Source: Whalleya microplaca (taxonomy: Eukaryota; Ascomycota; Sordariomycetes; Xylariales; Xylariaceae). From it: a DNA stretch of 64,000 nucleotides. Made by a program: the position numbers and the translations under genes. Positions 10,960 through 21,552 of the stretch are shown here, in pieces. The stretch is taken from positions 62,001 through 126,000 of the forward strand of contig MU385733.1 in NCBI GenBank assembly GCA_022497155.1. Direction: 5' to 3'. The notes beneath the pieces are model-generated. The model saw nothing but the letters and a program-made list of their open reading frames with translations, was not told the DNA's origin and made no database searches. Each line of letters starts with the position of its first letter. Position 1 is the first letter of the stretch.

Positions 10960-13827
10960 ATGATGCCTCTTCTCTCTCCGCCGCGCATTGTTCTTCTTGC
11001 GGTGCACCTAGCCACCAAATCCGACATCGAGAGCTTGACGACCCTCGCAAGCCAGCACAGCAAAATACTACGACAAGATCTGCTGCTGCGAATCCTTCTG
11101 ACGTGCTTGCCTGAGACCCTTCCATCTAGCAAGTACGTCTCCCTCGTCCACCGCATCGAGTCCGGGACCCTCGACACCGACGCCGCACCCCAAGAGGTCG
11201 ACTGGTCCTCCGTACAGGATATCACAGATGATGAGGCTATCAGGAAGGTTCGCAAGTTGCGGTTACTGCCTCTGGCATGGGACAATGCTCCTAGAGACTC
11301 ACTCCAGGATCCTTTGTCTCTTTTCCTGATCCACCGTGCCCATCGTGTTGACCAAGAAGCCGGCCTACTCGCCCAATTGCCCGACCTCATTGCGCCCTTT
11401 CTCGACCATGCGCCCTGCATCCGAACATGGATGATCTCGGTTCTTCTTCCTCTGCTACGGCGGAACCACGAATATCATCCAAATGCCCCAGTTGTCCAGT
11501 CGCTTTCTGCCTTTGAACGATTGAACGACCGTGCCGCAGTTGAACTCCTGCTGTCGGAGACCGGTACCCGTGAAGAAGACCTTCCATACATTGGGAGAGA
11601 CTTACGCGGATTGATAGGTCCTTGGCTTTACAATAACGCAAGATGGACACGCGTTGAGGTGAAGGGGAAGTCGTCTGAGCCCGGAAAGCATCCAGCGAAC
11701 AGCGCCACCTGTCAAGGTTGGGAACAAGCCCTAGAGTGGCTCACGACCCAGGCCTCGAAGTCGTGGAGGATCGCTGTAAAAGCCATCGATCAGTGGGATG
11801 GCCCAGGAGATGTAGACTTAGGGGGGTATGGATCTATGTGGTTAGAAGATGAAGATCAAGAGTACCTGGAACAAGGATATGCTCGTGCTGCACTAGCCTG
11901 CGCGTATCTAATACCGGAGGCTTCAGTCGAAGCTTTAGCTGGCGTCAACAACATCGTTACCAAGATCATGGCTTTGCTAGATCAAGATCCATGTCCTACA
12001 TTACAAGTTGCTTCCTCTTTACTTCCACCATTTACTGATTCGAATGGCGAACGTCTACTGTGTGCCAAGAACGCAACCTACATGCGCAACGATCTGCTCG
12101 CCCAATCAAACATCCTCACCACGCCGAATAAGACGTCCACACAGCTTTTACATGTTCTAGCCCTCAGTGCTTTCATTCTGACAAAAGCTGGTGCTCCTTG
12201 TACTATTCGAAGAGCTGGAGAATTGGCCTTCCTGCAAGATGAACGAGAGCAGAAGGCAGAAGCCACCAAATTAATCCATTCGCTAGGCGCTCATGGGCCC
12301 AAGAACGATGACAAGTACTGGATTAGGGCGAGAAACGAACTTTTATGGCTTAGAGACTGGGGTGCTGAAGAAGTTTCAGACTCCTCCAGCGTCCGGATAC
12401 AAGGTGTTTTCGGTCAGCTCAAAAAGGACTTTCTCGAGGTCGAGTGCCTAAAAGCCTTCTTAAGCAACACTCGTAAGCTCTATGCACATCAGCCGTCAAA
12501 ATTCATGCACTAAAGATATCAGGTTACTCTCTTGCGAGATCTATTTATGAAGATTCTCCCGAGAAGCCTCTTGATAGTCAGGTACTACAGGACACAGTCA
12601 TTTCAGCAGCAATGAACGCGTATGATAATGCATCTAACCCTCACCGTGGTCGAGGTGGTTTAATGAAATGCGACGACATGTAAGCACTTGATGGCAAAGT
12701 CCCATGAATCTCCTCTAACCTAAGCTAGAATACATGCGTTACCCCAAACACTGGGGGAGACGCACCCTGCATCTAGGCGGATTGAGGCTCTTTTGAGAGC
12801 AACTCACGCATTGAGTGAATATCGCTTAGTGCTGAAGAAAGGGGAGCCCTTTACCCCAGTTGTACTTCGAGTGCACTCAGACCCTATTTCCATCATTGGG
12901 AAAGTACTGGAACAGAACCCCAAAAGCTACACTAGGATTCAGGATTTCCTCGAAATAGGGGTCAATATGGTTGATGCCGGTTTATTGACACAGGAAAAGC
13001 GGGTCCCCTCTAAGTCGGTACCAGATCAGGTACAGCAACGGTCACTTGTTGAAAAGCGAATTACGGCTATGTGCGTAGATGCAGCCCTGACGGAGGATGA
13101 TTTTGAGACCGCCTATTCGTACGTGGTCAATCGTCTAGCCTCGGCTGGCGAGGTTCCTCAGGGTAAGTCTGCAACTGGTGGAACCACCGCAAATTTTGGA
13201 TCAGCCAATCTGGACGATTACTCCTGGAAAGCTGCTCTACAGGCGGGTAAGTACCGCCGTACAGCGCGGACAATCCGACCTACACATATTGGGACGGCCA
13301 GTGGCAATCTCGACATTCGACACCTTGAGCAACGAATGGAGTGCCTGGCGACCGCACTTCGTATCGCACCGCCTGCTACTCTCCAGGAGATTCTCAATGT
13401 GTTCCGCAAATGCGAAGAGGAGCTTAATGCCGCTATCCAGGCCGAAGAAGCGCAAGAGACAGCTTGGGACGACCAGGGAGACATGCAGGCCATGCCGGGC
13501 GCCTTCAGCAAAACCGTGCCGGCAGGCGTGGTGAGAAATACCACAGCGAGATCGAGTCGACATGCCGAGGAGGCACCAATGTCGCTTTTCGACCTATCGA
13601 GAGCAAGCATGGCGAGGGCGCAACGCAACTTTTCCGCATTGTCGAGCCTGCAGCGCAGTGAACACGCGAGGTCGGATGAGGCCCACGATAGCCCCCATGA
13701 CAGTTCCGGTCAGCCGAAAGCAAGAAAGCGGGATCAGTTGAGAGAAGCTGCAGTCGGGACTCTAGCGTCAGGCGTAGGGTGGTTGATTGGTGCACAGCCG
13801 GTTGTCAGGGATGATGAAAGGGATTAG
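10960..13827 (+). CDS. SEC39: Sec39 domain protein, Dsl1 tethering complex subunit
   Basis: Three exons (10960-12472, 12523-12679, 12729-13827) encode 922 residues. The protein is a largely helical, leucine-rich solenoid with no membrane segment. The N-terminal half carries the Sec39 domain: the helix after LLAVHLATKSDIESL, the segment LRLLPLAWDN, and LRGLIGPWLYNNA. The C-terminal part ends in AAVGTLASGVGWLIGAQP, which I recognise from fungal Sec39 proteins. In yeast, Sec39 joins Dsl1 and Tip20 at the ER to tether COPI vesicles returning from the Golgi. Intron 1 must be removed, because reading through meets a stop at 12511-12513. The start was chosen as the first ATG of the frame; the second ATG follows at once. 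The tail around residues 780-890 is polar and probably disordered. Confidence 0.87.
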
Positions 13828-14237
13828 GAAAATTGGTGAAGGGATATACCCAATACTATTAATGACTCGAGTAATGATATTAAAAACGATTCCATCGGCA
13901 CTATCTTGAAATCATTCAAATGTCTACGATCAGGTGAAGGTGCTAACTTCGTTCCAGAAGAAGGACATTTCAATATTAGATTCAAGCACTACATAAAACC
14001 AGGACTTCGCCTTTTCAAAGATATGACAACGAATGGGCTAACGGCAGTTTCGCAGTGCCCAGCAACCACAAGAAGGGAACCACGCCTTATCTATCACATG
14101 AGTTTCTATCCCGAGCATTCCTTCTATCATCACTCCCAGGCCTATTCCAACATTCTTCACCCGGCCGGCAGCCAGTCAGTCAGTCTCCATCTACAAATAC
14201 ACTGCCCTCACACCAACCAACCAACCACCCAACCTAT
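13828..14237. other. convergent intergenic region
   Basis: Short spacer between the 3' ends of SEC39 and the minus-strand unknown gene. No gene is seen. A run of CCAACCAACCAACCACCCAA-like sequence precedes the stop of the unknown gene. Confidence 0.5.
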
Positions 14238-17020
14238 CTATCCCCTGTAAGGGAAGGGCCGGATCAAGTTCCTGCGGGCGTCATTCGAGTACTCGTAGCG
14301 GGAGACCGCGCGCCTGGCCTCATCCAGCATCGTCCCATTGGGACTGGTCGGCTCCGCGAACCGCACGAACTTGGCGCCCGCGTCGCCCTTCTTGCTGCTG
14401 CTCTCGTCCTCGACGACGCCGCCGTCGCCCAGGTTCGAGTCCTCGCCCGCCAGCTCTGCCGTCCGCCGGCTCGTCTCCTCGCCCAGCACCTGCTTCAGCT
14501 CCGACCGCGCGCGGTGGAACTGGTTCCAGGCGCGCACGTACTCGGGCGTCTGCGTCGGGTACGTCCCGACTGCCTCCTGCTTTGCGCGCACGCGCTTCGT
14601 CTCTGCGACTGCGGCCTGTTTTGTGCAAAGTCAGTCAGTTGGCTGGAGTACTCAAGGCGATATCGAACTCGCGAGCGGGCTACGGGGAGCGTGGGCTGCT
14701 CGATGGAGAAGGGAAGCTTTGGTGGTACTGACCCGGTATTCCTCAATCACCTCCGACTGCTCTGTCTGTAGCTCTTCCTCGTCCTCGAGGATCGCCCGTA
14801 TCCGGGGATGCGGAAGTCGGTTTCTCGCAGCGATGGCCTTCTTAGCTATGCTGGCGTTCTCATTCTTGGCACCGGCGTTGCCGCCGCCGCCACCATTATT
14901 AGTATTATTGTCGTTCCTAGGCTTCTTGCCGGCATTGCCTTGGCTCAGCTGATCGGCGTTGTCGGCGGAGGCGGCGCGCTTCTTCCCCCTAGGCGCTTCG
15001 GATAACCTGGGGGGATACGGCTCGAGCGAGGCCCCGCGGCGCTCGGAGAGCGAGGCGAACGACAACTTGGTTGAGAATGGCGTCGGCGTCGACTGGTTGT
15101 CGAACATGTACGGTTTCCTGACCTTCGCCTCCCTCTTGACGAGCTCCTTGCCGAGCTCCTGCAACTCCGTGGTGCGCCTGATCGGCCCGCCTACCACCGG
15201 CGTGTCGAAGATATCCGCGACGCTCTTGCCGTCGGCGAACTTGAATGTCGATTGCGTCGGCGTGTTTAGCGGGTACTGGAATTGCGCAGCGGCGGTGACG
15301 GCATCGTTGACTACTACCGGGTCCTCTTTCGAAGGCTTATCGGTGCCGACTGGCCCCTTCGCCGTCGCCGTCTGACGGGTTTCCACCGCCGGAACTTGGC
15401 CGGATGGGCCCATCAGAGGCAACTTCCGTGGGGCCGGTAAGCCACGCGTCTGGTATTCTTTGGGCAACTTGTCCGGGAGTTGCATTGGCACCGGGTCGTA
15501 CTCGTTTATCCAGATGTAAGGCTCGAGGCTATTCGGCGTACGCCCTTTCTCCAGCGACAGCTTGGTGATGACGTCGATGCCCAGCCGGGGCCGCTCTCCG
15601 GAGGCCATCGCGCCCTCTTGGACCACCCTGACATCGGGATCCCAGAGTTCGTCGGGTTTCACCTCCCGAAGATGCAGAACCTTGCCCAGCTCGGGGGCCC
15701 TCTTCTCCATCTGATCCCAAGTCAGCCAGCCGGAGGTCTCGAGATCCTGCACCTGTCTGAATTTCTGCGTCTCCGCCTTGACCCAGGACATGTCGGCGGA
15801 CTGGAATGGCTTCCACCGTCTGGGGTCGTAGAGGTTCGCGTCCGGGCCGGCGGGCTGGTTTCCCCGTCGCTGTGTGGCCTGGTTGAATACAAGCGAGAGA
15901 CCCTTGCCGTCGAGCTCGTTTAGTTCCTGCGCCGATAGTTTCGAGTATTTCTCCAAGAGGCGCCGTGAAATCTTGTCCACCCAGTCGCCTGTGCCGGGGG
16001 CAGCCTCAGCTTGTGCCATCATTGCTCTTGCCACGCGGACTGCCGCTGGGGGTATGTTACCATCGTCGTCGCTGTCACTTGCCCAGGGCACGTCAATGCT
16101 GCTGTGCACGGAACTGTTGCTCGAATAATCATCGCCGAGGGCATCGCTGCTGGGCGCGTACGATTCGGAGTCGGTGCTCCAGTCTATCGGCCGATTTTGA
16201 GGCCCTCGCCCGCGGCGGCTTCCAGGTGGTGGCCCGCGGCGTTTAGGGGGTCGGTACCCCGGACCCGGATCAGGACCATCCGAACTATTTTCGCTGCTGT
16301 CGAAAACGTAGAAGTCCTCATCGGGGCGGCCGGCCATCTTGATGTCCCGCTCGCGGTTGAGCCACTTCTTGATCTTGCGCGCGGTGGCCTCGGTGGAGGT
16401 CAGGCTGGAGGTGCGGCGGTTCTCGAAGGAGCGGTAGTACAGCGGCTTGGCCGGGTCGATCTTGGGGATGTACTTGCCGTCGCGCGTGGCCAGGGTCGTG
16501 TCGCGGTACTGCTCGCCCGCGGCGGCGGCGACCAGCAGGTGGATGGACTTGCGGCGCACGCGGTTCTGGTACTGGGCGATCTGCGCCTCGAGCGCGGCCG
16601 CCTCGCGCTCCTCGCGCGCCTCGAACTCGGACTGCGTCGGCGACGGCGTCACGCTCAGGCCCACCGCGCGCTTCTGCGCCCGGATCTGCCGCTCTAGCTC
16701 GTCCATCTGCGCGTCCCGGTCCGCCTTGCGGTCTTTCTCTTTCTGCTTCCGCTGGCGCTTGCCGCGGGCTCGTCGCACATACCATTGTTCGCGGCGGGCG
16801 GCTGGAAAACGAAACAATGCATGTTAGTGGGATGGGATCACCGTGCCTAGTTGAAAGAAAATTGAAACCACGTACCACCTAGCTGTATCCCGCGCTCCTG
16901 GAGGTCGAACTGGTGGATGGCCAGGTGACTCTGGATCCTGTCATATTGTTCCTTGAGTTCCTCCAACGCGGTCTTCCTCTCGTAGAGGCTTTCTACGGGG
17001 GGTCTCTCATTCGCCGACAT
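14238..17020 (-). CDS. unrecognised conserved-looking fungal protein, charged and largely disordered
   Basis: I do not recognise this gene. Three exons (16876-17020, 14733-16801, 14238-14615) give 863 residues beginning MSANERPPVESLYERKTALE. The N-terminus (about residues 1-190) is strongly charged, with a coiled-coil-like start (LYERKTALEELKEQYDRIQS) followed by a basic RKQKEKDRK patch and an arginine/alanine-rich helix region. The middle, about residues 215-310, is acidic and serine-rich (DSSENSSDGPDPG, SDSDDDGN) with a PPKRRGPPPGSRRGRG basic patch. A more ordered part at about 310-500 contains WKPFQSADMSWVKAETQKF and LGIDVITKLSLEKGRTP. A polyasparagine/glycine stretch and GKKRAASADN follow, resembling a nuclear localisation signal. 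The last exon is helical and ends NLIRPFPYRG. The second donor is GTCAGT. Coding GC is high, giving long shadow frames on the other strand. A nuclear or scaffolding role is possible but unproven. Confidence 0.75.
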
Positions 17021-18778
17021 CTTCAACGACTAATGTTACCTCGAGGAGGAACTGCCTTTTCTTTCTAAAGTGAGTGAGTGAGCCAAACAGAACCCGTCCA
17101 GGCTGGGATATTCAACACATGAAAGCATTAACAAAATGGCTTTTAAGGAACAAGGAGGACTGTGACTTGAGCTCCCGGGTGGAGAGAGTGCTAGGAGGGT
17201 ATCTCTCAGTTATCAGGTTGAGTTGAGAGCGGACTTTGTCTAGAGGTTTCCTCTTTCGGTAGGCTGCCATGATGTCCAGTCTTAGACGATTCCGTCAATG
17301 TTGCTAGTCTTTCTTCTTGCGATTCTGTGAGAATCATACAAAGGCCGCTCTCAGAGAAAAGACGAGGACGATAAGCGAGGTTTGACAAGGCTGCAAATAT
17401 TCTTCCAACAAAGGATTGTACCCGGAATGTAGAACATTGTCCGCTGATTTCAGGGCAAACCTGCATTGGGACACTATTCTTAGAGAACCTAAATCAACAT
17501 GGTGTCACCAATCCTCATGGCAATATAGGAATGTAGCACAAGGACGAGACCCTCATTTAAAATATAGATTATAACACTGTTGATCTACCTATCTATTACG
17601 GCCTGAACTAAACGACTATTACTTAAGCGGATTAAACGACTACTACGAAGTACAGAATGAAACACAATTGCAATCCACAGAAAAAGGTGAGACATGTCGC
17701 TGCAATCGAGACCGTGCTTGGAGCTGCTTGTTAGAAACGCCCACATTCCAACAGAGAAGAGCAAGATCGTGCAAACTAGATGCTAGTACAAAAACCTTCG
17801 TCAGTAAAATATCTTGCAACGGGGGACTGTTACCTTAGGGGGGAGTTTTCCTGTTTGCGCAAGTGGACACGGCACATATGCCAGATAATCAATCAGGTGC
17901 GGAATGGACGGTGCTGTCAATGGCGATGGCAGGGGTGGTGGGGCGGAACATAAGAGTTCTGGCGAAACGACACACTCCCATTTTACAGCTGTCGGGAGTT
18001 TTATACATGTTAAAATCGTGTTCGCATGGCGTTGAAACAGGGGTATTGAATATAGCGATTTAATAAGGCGAACATCAAGGTATTTACGGAACAATAGTCG
18101 GGTCGATTCAATGTTGCACCTTGTGGGAATTTGCGATCAATTACGTGTTGCATTCTGCTGGACCATCATTGCAGAGCTGTCTCGAATATCTGCTCGGCTA
18201 AAATGCCGAAGGTTGCTCAGTCGTCATGCTCGTCAAGCCCGAAAAGAAATCTCGTGGAAGTGAAAAAATAATGATACAAGTGACAGGTTGAAAGGGTGAA
18301 AGGACGGCTTGGTGATCCACGGGGGCAGGTTGTGGTAATCCAAGGGGATGATGAGTGATTGGGCTGGGGACAGTTGCATATGCTGGACCATCCTCCGGGG
18401 TCGTTGCCAGGCTGAAACTCTAGATTCTCGCCGAGAAAACTCTCCCACAAATGAACAGGTGAGATCATAATGGAGAGCCATCTCTCATTTTGCCTGTATG
18501 TCGAAACTCCGTCTGAGATCCGAACCGAGAAAAGAAAGAAAAACATGGTCGTCGATGCCTTTTCCTTCCCTATTGTACCTGCCGTATTAAAACTCCATGT
18601 GTCGCGTCTTTTATGGTATCCGCCGTGCTCGCAGGCCTAAGAGAAACACAAGATTAAGGAGAAGCTAGACATTGTCATATCAGAAGATCTGGAAAGATCT
18701 AACGCATGTGGCGATCGCTCCCTGGATAATGCATTAGCAGCACTGGCCGGACAAGTCGCACTGTTGGTTATCTGGTGA
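17021..18778. other. intergenic region between two minus-strand genes
   Basis: This holds the promoter of the unknown gene at its left and the 3' end of the RNA-binding protein gene at its right. Short minus-strand frames (17206-17466, 17801-18094, 18217-18546) show no domain and were not called. The 18200-18600 part could be the long 3' untranslated region of the RNA-binding protein. Confidence 0.45.
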
Positions 18779-20002
18779 TCAAGGCGCACCTGCGTAAGGC
18801 TCACGGGCGTCAGGTCGAGCTGCAGCTTCGCCGTAACCAGACGCAGCAGCCGGATCGCGAGCTCGAGCACCATCACGGTCGCCACGGTCGTAGCGCTCAC
18901 GATCATAGCCGGGGGCTCGTCGGTCATCACCTCGGGATCCGCCGTAGCGCTCGCGGTCATCACGTCCACCAGCGTAACGGTCGATGCGGCTGAAGCCGTC
19001 GTCACGTTCACGTCGATCATAGCCACTGTATCCACCGCCGCGTTCGTAGCCACGATCCTCTCTACCACCGCTGTAGCCACCTCGATCGTCACGATAGCCG
19101 CGATCGTAACCACGGTCCTCGCGATAGCCGCGATCGCCGCGGTCATCGTGGCGGGGACGATCGTGAGTTCGGTAGCGGTAGGGGTCATCACGTCCACCAT
19201 AGCCACCACCGAAACCACCTCCACGGCGTCGGTCATCGTAACGGCCGCGAGGTTCTACAGATAATCGCGTTAGACAGAGAAATATTAGTGGATATGGTGG
19301 GTACTGACCTCTCTTAGGGGGTCCGAAGTATTTTCCCGGAGTGGGAGTACGAGGACGAGCACGGCGAGCCTTCTCAATGCTGAGGGTTCGGCCTTCGATC
19401 TCTTCTCCCTGCAAGCCATCCTTGGCGGCATCGGCTTGATCAGATGTGACCATCTTGACGAAGCCGAAGCCACGGGACTCCTTGGTATGGGGGTCCTTCA
19501 TGATCTGACACTTCTCAACCTCGCCGTACTTCTCAAACAGGCGCGTGACCTCAGACTCGGTGAGCCGCGGATGAATTCCAGTCACGAAGAGGTTAGATCC
19601 AGGATTCACGGAACCATCCTCATCCTTACTACCGTTGTCATCCTTCGGTGCACTAGAAGTTGGAGTGCGAGTCAGAAAGGTTGATTCTCATCGAGTGAAG
19701 AGAGTGGAGAAGGATGGTCAAGTGCATCCAGGCTAGTACATGTCGTATCTGACTTGTGGGAGGTGCTTACCGATCATGAGCAGCGGCGGGCGAAGCAGAG
19801 CGACGTCGGGAATTATCGATTCCGTCATCACGGGATGCTCGGGGAGAGGCGCTACGTTGATCACGCTCGTAACGAGGGCCATCGTCTATTAGATAGACAT
19901 CAATCAATGCAAATTCCTTGTATCAACTTTTTGGTGGAATAACAACTTACCATCGAAGCGATCGCCATTGGCGGTCTCGTAATCCATCGCAGTAGTTGCC
20001 AT
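18779..20002 (-). CDS. Tra2/SR-like RNA-binding protein with one RRM and a DR/YG-rich tail
   Basis: Four exons (19951-20002, 19771-19885, 19309-19652, 18779-19254) encode 328 residues. An RS-like N-terminus with repeated SPRASRDD and RRRSASPAA words is followed by one RRM at about residues 75-150. RNP2 reads NLFVTGI and RNP1 reads RGFGFVKM. The C-terminal half is a low-complexity array of RGYRED, RGYDRGY and GYSGYDRR words. RS plus RRM plus Arg/Gly/Tyr-rich tail is the architecture of transformer-2-type splicing regulators, so the product probably binds exonic RNA in the nucleus. The tail resembles those that drive condensate formation, which is inference. Donor 3 is GTCAGT; skipping that splice would add an in-frame peptide. 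Other hnRNP/SR names are possible. Confidence 0.87.
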
Positions 20003-21552
20003 GGCTGAAGAGAGTAGACTGTAGGTATCACGAATGTGGTAAGCAACAGCGTTTGCGACGCGATGTAGCTTTAGTGAAGGGGCGATGCGTGTAGAAGGAC
20101 GCGTGTAATCGGGAAAGATATCGGATGGATGATGACGATTATGCCGAGACGAAAAGTAAAACTCGTGAGTTGGATGGAGGATGAGGTGGGAATGGATGAG
20201 CCGGCAGATGAGGCTTTGATTTGTAGAGGGCAAGAAAAGAAGGCTATTCAATGGTGGTGCGTTTGGCGAAAGGTGTTTTTTGATGGCTGGGAGATGAGGG
20301 AACGAACGAAGAAGGGAAGGAAAAAAAGAAACCGACAGGGCTGTGCAAATGGTGAGACTAACCTGCTTCTCTTACTCCTAGATGTCAGACACACTTGAAA
20401 ATACCTATGCGACGTGCTTTCTCCAATGCAGGGGAAAAAAGGAAATGGGTATGTGTGTGCGTGTATGCAGATGTGTTCTGTAGAAGAAAGAAATCTGGCA
20501 CGCAAACACGAAGATGGATGGATGAATGGATGGATTTCTCAGAAGCGTGCCCCGTTGCTGCAGTGAAGGGGAAAAAGGGACGGTCTGCACCCAAGACAGA
20601 AGAGTGGAATGAAAAGATGAGTGAATGGGAAAGTCTGAAAAATTATGGGGAGGCGAAAAAATAAAAAAGGGTTCAGCTGGAGATTGGACGGTTGCCGCCT
20701 TGGATTGATGCTAGATCCCTTCCTCAGGTCTTTCAAACAGTCTGGGCACACAGGGATTAGTCCACCCGCGGAGGTCTGGGCCGTTTGTTTATCCTTTCCT
20801 ATTGCGGGGCTGCCTGCACTGTGCAATGCCAGCCTGTGACGCCCCTGCCCACAACCAATGCACAGTACAACTTATTATGTATATTGCACAGTTTGTCATA
20901 CAAGAGTCAAGACCTATATACCGAGATTCCATGTCATGTCTTGTCATGTCTGTAAATATATGAATCGAACACATACATAGAACATTGAATATTCCCTATT
21001 CTAGTTTCTAGCAAGTAGGAAATTTGTAGATATACATGTATCATACAACAGGTAGGCCTTTGGTCAGACAATCAGTTGATAACTGGCACCTCTTACTTAT
21101 GTATCTGCTGCATAAAATATGGACAAAAATATGTATGGATAACATCTCTCAATTGGAGAAGCCATGCTAATAAGATCTCGATGCTGATGCTGGCTTGACT
21201 TTACCGAACTACCGGCTCGCATCTTGCATGGAATCTCGGCCTAATCCTATACTTCCTTCGGCATCCCATTAACTCCCCGTTGCCGACCCGTCCGTCACCT
21301 CTATACAAGTATACATCACGACCTCTTCGCGCTCCGTACAAGAGAAGACTGTCATGACAATCGAAATATCTAGGTAGATCACAGAGTATTCCTTACTTAG
21401 AAAGCAATTTAAATATCTTCATTTTATAAAACTATTGTTCACAGGCGTCCAAGCTGATGACTCAAACCCCATTTTTGATCTCTAGAGACCAAGGGCCTCT
21501 TCTCCTTTTGTAGTGCAAGATAGCCTAGCCGCATCCAACCTGATGTCTCGTG
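20003..21552. other. intergenic region
   Basis: The left part (about 20003-20700) is the promoter and leader of the RNA-binding protein gene on the minus strand, rich in pyrimidine tracts on that strand. The right part is AT-rich and leads to the glutaminase 3' end. Small opposing frames around 20385-20660 look random. Confidence 0.5.

Noticed and set aside
14055..14952. Long plus-strand frames opposite the unknown gene (14055-14771, 14338-14952)
   Set aside because: They lie antisense to spliced exons of the 863-residue gene, have low-complexity Ala/Ser/Arg composition, and arise from its high GC content.
15480..16878. Frames of 147-228 codons opposite or offset to the same gene (15480-15923, 16011-16697, 16318-16878)
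   Set aside because: These are shadow frames of a GC-rich coding exon, with no domain and no start context.
17206..18546. Short minus-strand frames 17206-17466, 17801-18094 and 18217-18546
   Set aside because: They carry no recognisable domain and no coding bias I could see; probably leader or 3' untranslated sequence.
18637..19236. 199-codon Val/Ala/Thr-rich minus frame
   Set aside because: It is an alternative frame of the repeat tail of the RNA-binding protein, without any domain.
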